Shown: in pieces, positions 45,420-54,476 of the stretch
Layout: every line of letters starts with the position of its first letter
How positions within the stretch are numbered: the stretch's first letter is position 1
Source of the DNA: Candidatus Hydrogenedentota bacterium
GTDB taxonomy: Bacteria; Hydrogenedentota; Hydrogenedentia; Hydrogenedentales; SLHB01
DNA length: 64,000 bases
NCBI GenBank assembly: GCA_029552745.1
Contig: JAKPDK010000182.1
Coordinates: 1-64,000 of the forward strand
Direction of reading: 5' to 3'
Translations under genes and position numbers: made by a program
Notes under the pieces: model-generated
Seen by the model: only the letters and a program-made list of their open reading frames with translations
What the model was told of the DNA's origin: nothing
Databases searched by the model: none

Positions 45420-46388
45420 ATGGCGAAAATCCTTATTGTGGAAGATGATGAGATTCTGGCGAGCTCGTTGGAGATGTTGCTGCAGCATGCAGGGCATGAA
45501 TGCCGCACGCTGAGAAATGGTCTGGAAGTTCTGGAGACGGCGCGGGTTTTTAAGCCAGATTTGTTATTGTTAGACATCATGTTGCCTAACGGTGTTTGTG
45601 GGTTTGAGGTGTGCCGCCGAATTCGACGGGATCCGGAGCTTTATACATTGCCCATTTTGGCTTTATCGGCGATGTCTCATGAGGAAGAAGTGGCGCACGG
45701 GCTAGCCCAAGGTGCCGATGATTTTGTGACAAAACCTTTTGAGCACCAGAATCTTTTGCGCCGGATAGATATGTTGCTTGAGATTCACGCTTCTTCCGAA
45801 GGGATCGACAGCCTGACAGGGCTTCCCAGTCCGGACATCATTCGCCATGAGGTGCAGCGGCGGGTGAGCGGACGAGAAAAATTTGCTATGGTCTGTGCAG
45901 AACTTACGGGTTTGCGGGAACTGAGCCGCACGTATGGCAATGAGGCGCGTTCTCGGGTAATCAGACACTTTGCCCGGATTTTGCAGCACAGCGGGGAGAA
46001 GATGGAGTCTGCGGGGGTTTTTGTCGGTCACATGGGGGGTGGGTATTTTATTTGTTTGTTGGAAGTCGGCGCGGTTGCCACGTTTTGTAAGCTGGTGCAG
46101 CGATATTGGCAAGAGGCTTCGAAGAAACTCTTCGGCGACGGTACAACTCTGGGTGAGTTTTATAAAGGCGGACAGGTCGCCGATCTGAATGTGCCGCGGG
46201 TGTTGCTCTGTGCGACAGCGACTGAAGGGGCGGCGTCTGATTCTGCGAAGGGGCTGTTTGAGACGCTTGCCCAGTTGCGAACGAAGGCGTTGAGTTCCAA
46301 TGTTACAGGATATTTTCTTGATCAGCGCTGCGGATGTTTAGGGGCGACGTCTTCCGGAGAGTCGAGCCGTCGGACGCCTTCATTGTGA
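45420..46388 (+). CDS. Response regulator with degenerate GGDEF-like domain
   Basis: The 322-residue protein has a CheY-like receiver domain (about 1-120) with acidic pocket 'VEDDE', phospho-acceptor Asp in 'LLLLDIMLPNG' and Lys in 'FVTKPF'. A GGDEF-type fold follows from 'DSLTGLPSPDIIRHEV'. The active-site position reads 'GHMGGGYFICLLE', that is GGGYF in place of GG(D/E)EF, so diguanylate cyclase activity is unlikely. Such domains can act as nucleotide receptors or scaffolds. The start at 45420 has GGGGA upstream; the longer frame overlaps the tRNA-Leu flank. It stands alone, 128 bases after tRNA-Leu. Confidence 0.83.
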   Translation: MAKILIVEDDEILASSLEMLLQHAGHECRTLRNGLEVLETARVFKPDLLLLDIMLPNGVCGFEVCRRIRRDPELYTLPILALSAMSHEEEVAHGLAQGADDFVTKPFEHQNLLRRIDMLLEIHASSEGIDSLTGLPSPDIIRHEVQRRVSGREKFAMVCAELTGLRELSRTYGNEARSRVIRHFARILQHSGEKMESAGVFVGHMGGGYFICLLEVGAVATFCKLVQRYWQEASKKLFGDGTTLGEFYKGGQVADLNVPRVLLCATATEGAASDSAKGLFETLAQLRTKALSSNVTGYFLDQRCGCLGATSSGESSRRTPSL

Positions 46389-46543
46389 GCATAAGCTGAC
46401 GAAGGGGTGCTGTTCTGTACAGGCGACATTTTCCGCAAGTTATCAGATTCACGGTGCACGGGTGAGGTCGCCCTCTTCGATTAAGGTAATTCTTGCCATT
46501 TTGGGCTACGGTGCGTTTTTCGTCTCTACACTTGGGAGTTGAC

Positions 46544-49500
46544 ATGACTGCAGGACGCATTTGGCGGGGCGTGGCTGTCTGCATGACACTGATGTGTACG
46601 GCTTATGGCGCTTCAAAACCGTCCATTTATCTCGGTGTTTCCTGTTCGGATATTGAACGGCAAGCCGCCACGGAACTTCAACGGTTTTTGTACGAAGCCG
46701 GTTCGGTTCTTTTACCGATCAAGAGTGTGGACGCGGTAGAGGACACGACATCGGGTTTTGTATTAGGTACGCCTGAGACATTGCCCGCGTTGCCGGAGTC
46801 GTGGCCATTTGGCTTGGAGATACCGCAACATGATGGGTACGTGCTGTGTACTCTAAAGCAGAAGCCTCCTTTATTGGTCATCGCTGCTCTTACCGCTCGC
46901 GGGGTACAGAATGGTGTTTTCGGTTTCTTGGAAAAAGCTGGTTTTGGTTTTTATTTGAGTGGCGACACCTTGCCGTCGGCGAAAAGCATTTCCGCGCTGT
47001 TGAATTCAATGCCTGATTGGCGCGAGTCGCATTCGCCCATTTTTGCAGTGAGAGGGGCGCTTCCTTGGCTTGACAAATTTTGTGGTGCGGCGACGTGGAG
47101 CGCGGCAGATTACCGCCATTGGGTTGATCAATTGGTTCGTATGAGATACAACCTTATGGTTTTTCATCTTTCAGAACAAGACCCGTTCGCCGCGTATGAC
47201 TCCTCCCTTAATTTTCCCCAAGAGCTGCATACGCAGAAATTGGCAGACGGCCAAAAGAGTGGAGCACCAGCAAGCGGTGTTTTATCTGCTGCGCGGGATT
47301 TGTTTGAACGGCGGAATGAACTTTATCGGAATGCTCAGGAGGACTTACGCCAGGCGTTGGCTTATGCCAAAATGAGGGGTAGGGCTACAGGGATCGGGTT
47401 GGAAGTCACCGGAGATCCCTTTGAACCGCGTGTCCAACACGATTTGGAGACGCGAGTGAAGACGCTGCTTGCCTCGTATCCGCAACTGGACTATCTGTGG
47501 CTTTGGCAGCCGGAGCACTACGCACTGCAATATCCCCCTGATCCGCCGAGGGATTCTCTGTTACGAAGCTACAGAGATCGTTGGGCTTCGCAATTGCAAG
47601 GAGTCGGTGACGCTTCGCGCCGGTTGGAAGCCGTTCGCTTGGTAGCATTTGCTTTGCAAGTGAACCGACTGCTGGAGGCATATAGGCCGGACGTGCGGTT
47701 AGTAGTGGCAGGTTGGGGAAGTCGTGAGACGGCCGGGTTTGGCAGTTATCTGGCTTTTCTGGACAAGCTGCTTCCGAAGGATGTGGTCTTAACTGCGGTG
47801 GATAGTTTGCCAGCGAGTCCTGTCATCGGGGATGTTTTTGAGAAGGTTTCGCGGGAACGTGAGAAGTGGCCGGTTCTGGCGTTGGAGTACGACGGGGACC
47901 TTTGGATGCCCCAGCCAAACGCATATGAGATTGGGGGGGCTTGTCGGGATACTTGGGTCAAGGGTTGTCCGGGCGTCATAGCTCTTCATTGGCGGGTGCG
48001 TGACCCGGAAGAATCCGCTGCGTATGTGTCGCGCTTTGCTTGGAATCCCGACCTCTCTATTGAGGATTTTTATAGACGGTATGTGCGTGACGTGTATGGT
48101 GAAAGCTTTGAAAAGGACCTATTCCCGGTCTTATTAGATCTTCAGCAATTAGGCTATCGGTGGGTGGGGGGTCTGGGTCAAAACGAATCAGGAGTCTTTG
48201 CTTGGACACCCGGAGAGAAACATAAGGTCGATCAGTTGAACCAAGCAAGTTTTAAGCTTCGTAATTTGTCTAAAGCGCCAAGCCTGGCACAATCCATTAC
48301 GCAGATTTCATTCAAAGCGATAGGCGGCAAGATCAACACGCCGATGTCCGTCAATGCGCCACCAGCCCTTGCTGACTTGCTAGCATATATTGATTTTGTT
48401 CTGGCGTACGACCGTGCGGCAAATGATTTTCGCAGTGGCGGCGCGCTGGATGAACTCTTGTCCGCGGAGCGCTCTGAGGAGGCGCGGACGCTCGTTCAAA
48501 ATTCGTCGCTTTTACCGGCATTTCGTCTATACGCCTCTCGGATACGCAACAAGAGCGAGCTGGGAGTATTGACTTCTTTGATTACACGCACGACGGCAGA
48601 TCTCCGGTCTCGGTTGTCGCTGGAACCAGAAGAGGAGTTGTTCGGTGTTTTACAAGATACCGAGAAAAAAGAGACTCCAGAATTGCATGTTCTTCCGGAT
48701 CGGGTTTTGGTTACGGGGGTTCCTTTGGAAGATTTGCGCGTGGTGATGCGTGTTCGGCCTGCGGGCAAGAAACTTTACGATAAGATTCCCTTGAAACCCC
48801 TCACGGACGGTGTATTTGAAAGGCCGACGCAACTGGAAATTTTCACCGAAGGCACGGTGTATGAGTACGGATTCGAAGTATTGGATGGCACCTCCCCTGT
48901 GGTGGTTTGGCCCACTGGATTTCCTAAGAAGGCTGCTGTGGAGGTGGCATGGAGTGTGAAACCTCTGTCGGTGCAGGAGCCTGCGAAGCCGGTTTCGGTT
49001 CAACCACCTGTTCCCAAGATAACGGTCATCCCGGATCGGTATGCAATCCAATTGAGTTGGAAGCCTCAAGAAGGTGTTGCTTATACCTTATATCGAGAAG
49101 CGGAACGTTTGGGCACAGTATTTGATGGGTGGTTTGAGGATACGAATCCGCTTTCGGGTACCACCGTACGTTACACGGTAGAGGCGCGGCATCTTTCTTC
49201 CGGTAATTCCGCTGTGCGGATGGAGAGTGTTGACATTCCTGAGTTACCGTTGCCCGAACCGCCCAGAAATGTTTCCCTTACGACGCGGGGGCCCTACGCG
49301 ATCTTGTACTGGGACAGTGATTCGCCTATTGCTGCGGAGTACCTTGTTGCCCGTTATGACGCAAAGCGCAACAGAGAAGCGGAGAAACGTGTCCCGGCAT
49401 GTTATGGACACCGCTTGAGCATGGCAGATTTGGTTCAGTCGAATCATACCTACGCTTATACGATTGCTGGGGTGACTCCTGACGGGCGTGTGGGGCAGCC

Positions 49501-50116
49501 GTCTCCTATGGCGGGTATTGTCGTCTCTCTGGAACGTCCCAAACCGCGAATCGACATTTCGACCAATGAACCGGGTTTCCTTCAAGGGTTGGCGGAGTTG
49601 GCGGAACAGGGAATCGTGATCGGCGGTAAAGGCTGGGCGGACTTACCCAAGCAGCAAAACTGGAACAGAGCAGACGAGTTGACGCTGTTTGTAAGTGTGA
49701 AACCGGAAGACTTAAACGGGGTACCAGTGTTGATTTGCAAAGGGCCCTGGCAGCAACCCGCGTTCTACTTGCAGGTTATTGAAGGCAAGCTCCGTTTTTA
49801 TCTTGCAGGCGTGGGGACTCTTGACGCCGGTAGGTTGACAGTCGGCAAATGGCAGCACATCACGGCGACATTCGGCCAAGATGAAATGAGTCTGTTCCTC
49901 GATGGTCGACTGGTCGGACGTCGGCGTGCGGCATCGCCGGGTTCGGGAACAGCCCAAGTGCCTATGGTGGGGAGATATGAACAGCCGGATGAGGCGTTTA
50001 CGGTACGTGGTCTTATTGATGAGGTGCGGCTGTACGAATCTGCCCTGACGCCGGAAGAAATCGCTGATCTCGTTGCTGCGAGCGTGGCGCCCGATGCCGC
50101 CCCGTCTACGCCCTAA
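46544..50116 (+). CDS. Large secreted glycosidase-like protein with FN3 and LamG domains
   Basis: The 1190-residue protein has a signal peptide (residues about 1-22). An N-terminal alpha-glucuronidase/GH20-like alpha/beta domain follows (about 25-160; 'IYLGVSCSDIERQAATELQR', 'LLVIAALTARGVQNGVFGFL'). Next are a TIM-barrel-like region (about 170-560; 'WVDQLVRMRYNLMVFHLSEQ'), a helical region, two fibronectin-III-like domains (about 820-1010) and a C-terminal LamG/concanavalin-like domain with 'KWQHITATFGQDEMSLFLDG' and 'IDEVRLYESALTPEEI'. GGGAG lies 5 bases before the ATG. It is likely a surface or periplasmic glycan-degrading or binding protein. Catalytic residues were not identified. Confidence 0.78.
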   Translation: MTAGRIWRGVAVCMTLMCTAYGASKPSIYLGVSCSDIERQAATELQRFLYEAGSVLLPIKSVDAVEDTTSGFVLGTPETLPALPESWPFGLEIPQHDGYVLCTLKQKPPLLVIAALTARGVQNGVFGFLEKAGFGFYLSGDTLPSAKSISALLNSMPDWRESHSPIFAVRGALPWLDKFCGAATWSAADYRHWVDQLVRMRYNLMVFHLSEQDPFAAYDSSLNFPQELHTQKLADGQKSGAPASGVLSAARDLFERRNELYRNAQEDLRQALAYAKMRGRATGIGLEVTGDPFEPRVQHDLETRVKTLLASYPQLDYLWLWQPEHYALQYPPDPPRDSLLRSYRDRWASQLQGVGDASRRLEAVRLVAFALQVNRLLEAYRPDVRLVVAGWGSRETAGFGSYLAFLDKLLPKDVVLTAVDSLPASPVIGDVFEKVSREREKWPVLALEYDGDLWMPQPNAYEIGGACRDTWVKGCPGVIALHWRVRDPEESAAYVSRFAWNPDLSIEDFYRRYVRDVYGESFEKDLFPVLLDLQQLGYRWVGGLGQNESGVFAWTPGEKHKVDQLNQASFKLRNLSKAPSLAQSITQISFKAIGGKINTPMSVNAPPALADLLAYIDFVLAYDRAANDFRSGGALDELLSAERSEEARTLVQNSSLLPAFRLYASRIRNKSELGVLTSLITRTTADLRSRLSLEPEEELFGVLQDTEKKETPELHVLPDRVLVTGVPLEDLRVVMRVRPAGKKLYDKIPLKPLTDGVFERPTQLEIFTEGTVYEYGFEVLDGTSPVVVWPTGFPKKAAVEVAWSVKPLSVQEPAKPVSVQPPVPKITVIPDRYAIQLSWKPQEGVAYTLYREAERLGTVFDGWFEDTNPLSGTTVRYTVEARHLSSGNSAVRMESVDIPELPLPEPPRNVSLTTRGPYAILYWDSDSPIAAEYLVARYDAKRNREAEKRVPACYGHRLSMADLVQSNHTYAYTIAGVTPDGRVGQPSPMAGIVVSLERPKPRIDISTNEPGFLQGLAELAEQGIVIGGKGWADLPKQQNWNRADELTLFVSVKPEDLNGVPVLICKGPWQQPAFYLQVIEGKLRFYLAGVGTLDAGRLTVGKWQHITATFGQDEMSLFLDGRLVGRRRAASPGSGTAQVPMVGRYEQPDEAFTVRGLIDEVRLYESALTPEEIADLVAASVAPDAAPSTP

Positions 50117-50155
50117 TGTTCGGCGCGAAACTGGTATATCCCGCTGGAGAATGAG

Positions 50156-51223
50156 ATGCGTGTCGGCGTCAACACGTTGTTTTTGATTCCCGGAGAAGTT
50201 GGCGGGTCTGAAACCGTCACCCGGAATCTTGTGTCCGCGCTTCGAACCGTAGCTCCGGAATTGGAACTTCTCCTATTTACGAACAAAGAAAACGACGCTA
50301 CCTTCACGGATTATTCGCGAGTGTGTCTAAATGTCTTTGCGCGAAATCGGGCGTCGCGCGTAATTGCGGAACAAACGAGTTTGGTGCGCCAGGCGTCCCG
50401 TGCTCGCGTGGATGTACTGCTGTCGTTGGGTTATACCGCTCCGCTTTATACACCCTTTCCTCAAGCGGTGATGATTTACGATGCCCAATTCGTGGCGCAT
50501 CCTGAAGATTTTCCCATGTTTTCTCGGATGGTGCAGCGGGTTATTATTCCGTATGCGGCACGGCGGGCAAACGTTGTTCTGACAGGCAGCCACTTCGCCA
50601 AACAAGAAATCGTCCAACGGCTGGGGGTGCCGGAAAAGTCCGTTGAGGTGGTACCTTTTGGCATATCCCCGGTTTTTTCTCCTGCTGAAAAAGACCAAGA
50701 ATCCGGTGCGCCCTACTTGCTTTGTGTTTGCAACGCCTATCCGCACAAGAACCTCGCGCGTTTTGTGCGTGTGTTTCAGAGCTTATCACGAGAAATCCCA
50801 CATCAATTGATCATCGTGGGGAAATCCGGCGCGGGCGAACCGCCTCCAATCCCTCGGGTGGAAAGACGTCAACAGGTCACTCTTTCAGAACTTGTCAATC
50901 TGTACCGCGGCTGCGAGCTTTTTGTTCTGCCGTCATTGTACGAAGGGTTTGGTTTCCCCGTGTTAGAAGCGATGGCTTGCGGGGCAAGGGTAGTGGCGGC
51001 ACGGTCAGGCTCGCTGCCGGAAGTAGCCGGCGATGCCGCTACCTATTTCGATCCTACGGACGAACACGATATGGCAAACGCTATTCGGACTGCTTTGGAA
51101 GAATCTTCGGACACACGCACTCGTTATCGCACCAAAGGATTCCAGCAAGCTGCTTCCTATACGTGGGAAGCTACCGCAGCGCGTGTGACAGAAATCCTCA
51201 AAGGGATTGTCGCGCTCGAGTGA
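50156..51223 (+). CDS. Family 4 glycosyltransferase
   Basis: The 355-residue GT-B enzyme begins 'MRVGVNTLFLIPGEVGGSET', with a Gly-rich acceptor/donor loop. It has 'VLTGSHFAKQEIVQRLGVPE', 'VVPFGISPVF', and the GT4 nucleotide-sugar motif 'LPSLYEGFGFPVLEAMACGA', where the two Glu of the EX7E pattern are visible. GGAG lies six bases upstream of the ATG. It is tail-to-tail with the GDP-mannose 3,5-epimerase gene, so both may feed surface glycan synthesis; donor and acceptor are unknown. Confidence 0.88.
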   Translation: MRVGVNTLFLIPGEVGGSETVTRNLVSALRTVAPELELLLFTNKENDATFTDYSRVCLNVFARNRASRVIAEQTSLVRQASRARVDVLLSLGYTAPLYTPFPQAVMIYDAQFVAHPEDFPMFSRMVQRVIIPYAARRANVVLTGSHFAKQEIVQRLGVPEKSVEVVPFGISPVFSPAEKDQESGAPYLLCVCNAYPHKNLARFVRVFQSLSREIPHQLIIVGKSGAGEPPPIPRVERRQQVTLSELVNLYRGCELFVLPSLYEGFGFPVLEAMACGARVVAARSGSLPEVAGDAATYFDPTDEHDMANAIRTALEESSDTRTRYRTKGFQQAASYTWEATAARVTEILKGIVALE

Positions 51224-51280
51224 TTCTGAGTATATGTCTCCGATCTCAACCGAGAGGTTTTTGTGTAATAGCGGCAAAAA

Positions 51281-52249
51281 CTACGCCTTGAGCCGTCCGG
51301 TTTTTATAAGTTCTCCGCGAATCCACTCGTAGGTTACACGTAAGCCTTCTTCAAGGGATATCTGTGGCTCCCATTTTAGGACCTGACGTAGCAACGAGTT
51401 ATCGCTGTTACGTCCGCGTACCCCTAAGGGCCGATTTAACTCATGACGCAGACGAATCTTTTTCCCTGCGATAGCAGCCACCATGTAGGCGAGTTCGTCG
51501 ATGGTGACCATTCGGTCTTGGCCAAGGTTTAACGGATCGTGAAAGTCGCTATCCATCAAGCGCATTAGCCCTTCGACGCAATCGTCGATGTAACAGAAAC
51601 TTCGGGTCTGTTTGCCGTCGCCCCACACTTCGATTTCGCCGCCGTCTTCTACCAAGGCGATTTTGCGGCACATGGCAGCGGGGGCTTTCTCGCGACCACC
51701 ATCATACGTGCCGAGCGGACCAAATATGTTATGAAACCGGACGATACGAGTGTCTAACCCGAAGTCCTCACGATAATGCCGGCAGGTACGTTCCATATAC
51801 AGTTTTTCCCACCCATAGCCGTCCTCTGCGTCGGCAGGATAGGCGTCCGATTCCTTCAAAGGCGTCACATCGGCTTCTTTTTGCTTATATCCGGGATAGA
51901 TACAAGCACTGGAGGTAAACAAAAACCTCTTGACGCCGTTAATGCGTGCCGCCTCAATCGTGTGAATGTTAATCATCGTGTTGTCGCGGACGATCACTCC
52001 TTTGAAATTCTCAATGAACCCGATGCCTCCCATGTTTGCCGCGAGATGAAAAACTCGGTCGACGGCTCGAGTGGCTTGGAGAGCACAATCAAACCGCCGC
52101 AGATCGAGCAATTCAAATTCGTCCGCTGCTGTCGGTTCAAATTCCGGCTCTTTAATATCAACCCCGCGAACCCAGTGTCCTTCTTTCTTCAAGGCTTTGA
52201 CAAGATGATGGCCAATAAACCCGCCTGCACCAGTAACCAGAATTTTCAT
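51281..52249 (-). CDS. GDP-mannose 3,5-epimerase-like NAD-dependent epimerase
   Basis: The 322-residue short-chain dehydrogenase/reductase-type enzyme has the NAD loop 'VTGAGGFIGHHLVKAL' and catalytic Tyr/Lys in 'YGWEKLYMER'. Many stretches match the plant GDP-D-mannose 3',5'-epimerase pattern: 'HLAANMGGIGFIENF', 'SSACIYPGYKQ', 'LKESDAYPADAEDGYGWEK', 'RFHNIFGPLGTYDGGREKAP', 'WGDGKQTRSFCYIDDCVEG' and 'GVRGRNSDNSLL'. That enzyme makes GDP-L-galactose (plants) or related heptose nucleotides. The substrate assignment comes from recalled similarity and was not searched. Confidence 0.85.
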   Translation of the reverse strand: MKILVTGAGGFIGHHLVKALKKEGHWVRGVDIKEPEFEPTAADEFELLDLRRFDCALQATRAVDRVFHLAANMGGIGFIENFKGVIVRDNTMINIHTIEAARINGVKRFLFTSSACIYPGYKQKEADVTPLKESDAYPADAEDGYGWEKLYMERTCRHYREDFGLDTRIVRFHNIFGPLGTYDGGREKAPAAMCRKIALVEDGGEIEVWGDGKQTRSFCYIDDCVEGLMRLMDSDFHDPLNLGQDRMVTIDELAYMVAAIAGKKIRLRHELNRPLGVRGRNSDNSLLRQVLKWEPQISLEEGLRVTYEWIRGELIKTGRLKA

Positions 52250-52346
52250 AGTCTAGACCTCCCGTCTGAGTAATGTCCTGCGCCAATTGACAGCAGTGTG
52301 AGTATACACTATATTCAGGCAAAACGAAACCCTGAGTATAAGTCCA

Positions 52347-52424
52347 GTACCTTTGGCGCTTTTTGTTATGTTGGATGAGCAATTGAAGAGAGGATTTTCC
52401 ATAAAGGTTATTAAGGGAAAGGCG
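52347..52424 (+). repeat. Composite of the CCTTTGG element and the 11527-type repeat
   Basis: GTACCTTTGGCGCTTTTTGT (52347 on) joins directly to the block shared with 11527-11590 (TTATGTTGG, CAATTGAAGA, AGGATTTTC, AAGG, TATTAAG and GAAAG). It lies in the 228-base gap between divergent genes. Confidence 0.55.
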
Positions 52425-52477
52425 CTGACGCACATTTGGCGATTGCGGGGGTACCATGAAATGAAATCGAGAGCATA

Positions 52478-54127
52478 TTGAAGCGTATGGGACAGTTGAT
52501 TTGGTCGGCAATTTGGTTATCTGTCGCTGGGTTTGGGGCTCCGCAGAATCCGCCTGGTTTTCGGATAGGCATGGAGTTGCCCTCCCAAGTGCCTGTGCCG
52601 AAGGTTGTGGAGAGTTTTCTCCAGGACGTGGGGGTCAATTACGTCGGGTTTTATGTGTCTAACGCCGCACATGAAGACCTCACCGCACCGAACACAGTGT
52701 CCGAAATAGTGGCTATGTGTCAGCGATTAGGGCTGTCATTCACGTTGGATTGTCACCATCGGAATCCGCGTCCTGAAAGTATTCGTGCGGCAGCTGGTGC
52801 AGGGGATTTGTTCGAAGGTGTGGTGATAGATGAGCTGACACATATCCGGTTACTTTATCCAGAATTCAGTCCGCCCGACCCCGATGAACTGCTCGCCGAC
52901 GTAGCAAAGTTTCATGACCTGATGACGGCTTACGACCAGACGATGGTAGGGCTCGTCCGCCTGAAACGGCGGTTCTCGGAACTGGGTGTGCCCCAGGTTG
53001 TTGCCACGGAAGTATGGCCCACTCTGCTCCATGCGGCGGCACGTGCCGGAATGACGCCATGCCCAAAAATCTGCAAGGAGTTTTATTCGCCCGTCAGTCT
53101 TGCCGTCGGGCTGGGGGCCGCCCTCCAGTATGACCGCGATTTATGGGTGGATGTAGATATGTGGTACTTTACGACGGTCCCCGGGCATAGTCCCGACGAA
53201 GTGCGTGCAAATCTGATGTTGGCGTATTGGTTAGGCGCCGACCTTGTTTATTTGGAAGGGTGTGGATATAACTTGTTACCCGCAGGTAAACAGGGCTTTC
53301 CTTTTTCTTTGATGATTCCGACGACTCCCGAGTGTTACCAACTCACGCCGCATGGGAAGATGCTAAAAGAGTTTTGTTCGGACTATTTGCCTACACATCC
53401 TCGTCCGTACACGTTTCGGGAACTGAAGCCTTCCATCGCAATCATACGGTTTGATGATACGGACGTAGGTCAAAAGGCGTGGGGCGTAGACCGCTTGTAT
53501 GGGGCTGCGCAGCTCATGTCCGACCGCGATACAGCGGCGTGGCTTGCCCTCTGGAACGTCCTCACCTGGGGAAAAACCGGGACAGACGGTATCGCTTGGT
53601 TCAAGACTTCCGTGCCCCATCCCGCAGACAACCCCGACTACCACGTGCGAGTGACACCGTCCTATCTGACAGAACCCGCCTGTAACGCTCACACCTTTTT
53701 TGTTCCTCTGAATAATGTCGTGGTCTTTGACCATCTAGTGACCTACCGAAAATTGAAAGGTATACCGCTTTTGTTTCTTGTGGGGAAATATGTAAGCGAC
53801 GAAACAATGGAAGCCGTGCGACGATGTGTGGCAGAAGGAGCGATATGCGTTGCTTGGGGGCCTCTGGCGGCTTCAAAAGGTTTTTCTTCGCGGCACGGTG
53901 GGGTGCGAGTCATAAAACAGGGGCGGGGTAAATTTGTACTGACCGACGACTTCGAGTCGCGAGACACCATCCGTCATTTCCGGCGATTTTTGGGGAGATC
54001 GGATGAAATTCGTTACCGTTTCGGGACTCACACGGTCGTGTTAAAGCGTATCACGGACAACACGGTGGATGTACGCGTGACTGGCGACGCAGAAACAGTT
54101 CTTCAGCACAGCGGCAAAGATCAATAA
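52478..54127 (+). CDS. Secreted TIM-barrel-like hypothetical protein
   Basis: The 549-residue protein has a signal-like N-terminus. The TTG start at 52478 gives MKRMGQLIWSAIWLSVAGFG with a basic n-region, while ATG at 52487 would lose the basic residues; ribosome sites are weak for both. Residues about 25-320 look like a glycosidase-type TIM barrel ('NYVGFYVSNA', 'LSFTLDCHHRNP', 'FEGVVIDELTHI', 'DLWVDVDMWYFTT', 'DLVYLEGCGYN'). The 200 C-terminal residues resemble a GATase-like/beta-sandwich region ('VRRCVAEGAICVAWGPLAAS'). I recognise no named family. The neighbour pair of glycan genes suggests a polysaccharide role. Confidence 0.72.
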   Translation: MKRMGQLIWSAIWLSVAGFGAPQNPPGFRIGMELPSQVPVPKVVESFLQDVGVNYVGFYVSNAAHEDLTAPNTVSEIVAMCQRLGLSFTLDCHHRNPRPESIRAAAGAGDLFEGVVIDELTHIRLLYPEFSPPDPDELLADVAKFHDLMTAYDQTMVGLVRLKRRFSELGVPQVVATEVWPTLLHAAARAGMTPCPKICKEFYSPVSLAVGLGAALQYDRDLWVDVDMWYFTTVPGHSPDEVRANLMLAYWLGADLVYLEGCGYNLLPAGKQGFPFSLMIPTTPECYQLTPHGKMLKEFCSDYLPTHPRPYTFRELKPSIAIIRFDDTDVGQKAWGVDRLYGAAQLMSDRDTAAWLALWNVLTWGKTGTDGIAWFKTSVPHPADNPDYHVRVTPSYLTEPACNAHTFFVPLNNVVVFDHLVTYRKLKGIPLLFLVGKYVSDETMEAVRRCVAEGAICVAWGPLAASKGFSSRHGGVRVIKQGRGKFVLTDDFESRDTIRHFRRFLGRSDEIRYRFGTHTVVLKRITDNTVDVRVTGDAETVLQHSGKDQ

Positions 54128-54406
54128 CGACCCCACGGTTTGGTGTGACATCAGTAAATTGCACCCTTTCGCATTTCTCACAGACAAAAAATGAGATTTG
54201 CCTTACTACCTTGCGTTCCTTTCAACCAATCACGAACCAGATTGCCCCATCGTATTTCGAATCAGATTGCTCCATCGTCCTGGAGAATCTTACCGAAGTG
54301 ACCTTTCGCAGCAACAGGTTGCTTACCGGTTCGGGCATTCTATGGGGTATCGTTGAGAGTAAGGGATTGGAAGAGGGGAGGTTTTTATAAGGGGAGAAAA
54401 AAGTGC

Positions 54407-54435
54407 TTGACAAAGCGGGGCAAATCGCATATAAT
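54407..54435 (+). promoter_or_regulatory. Consensus sigma-70 promoter of the Rrf2-hcp unit
   Basis: Perfect TTGACA and TATAAT hexamers are separated by exactly 17 bases, the strongest promoter in the window. The start point would be near 54442, inside the adjacent inverted repeat, so repression by steric blocking is plausible. Confidence 0.85.
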
Positions 54436-54443
54436 ATATCTAG

Positions 54444-54465
54444 GATATACAAGATATCGTATATC
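54444..54465 (+). promoter_or_regulatory. Inverted-repeat operator, likely Rrf2 binding site
   Basis: GATATAC and GTATATC form a perfect 7-base inverted repeat around an 8-base spacer, directly after the -10 box and overlapping the expected transcription start. The encoded Rrf2-type regulator begins 12 bases later, which suggests autoregulation. Confidence 0.7.
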
Positions 54466-54476
54466 GGAGTTTTGCG

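Larger units (their letters stand above)
54128..54476. other. Intergenic region before the Rrf2 gene
   Basis: Some 350 bases without a gene. Its distal end carries the consensus promoter and operator of the Rrf2-hcp unit; the first 270 bases show no feature that I can name, although 'ACCGGTTCGGGCATTC' at about 54325 resembles 'ACCGGTTCAGGTATTC' near 44711. Confidence 0.5.

Noticed and set aside
54145-54390. 81-residue plus-strand frame before the Rrf2 gene
   Set aside because: There is no ribosome site, the composition is irregular, and it runs close to the promoter.
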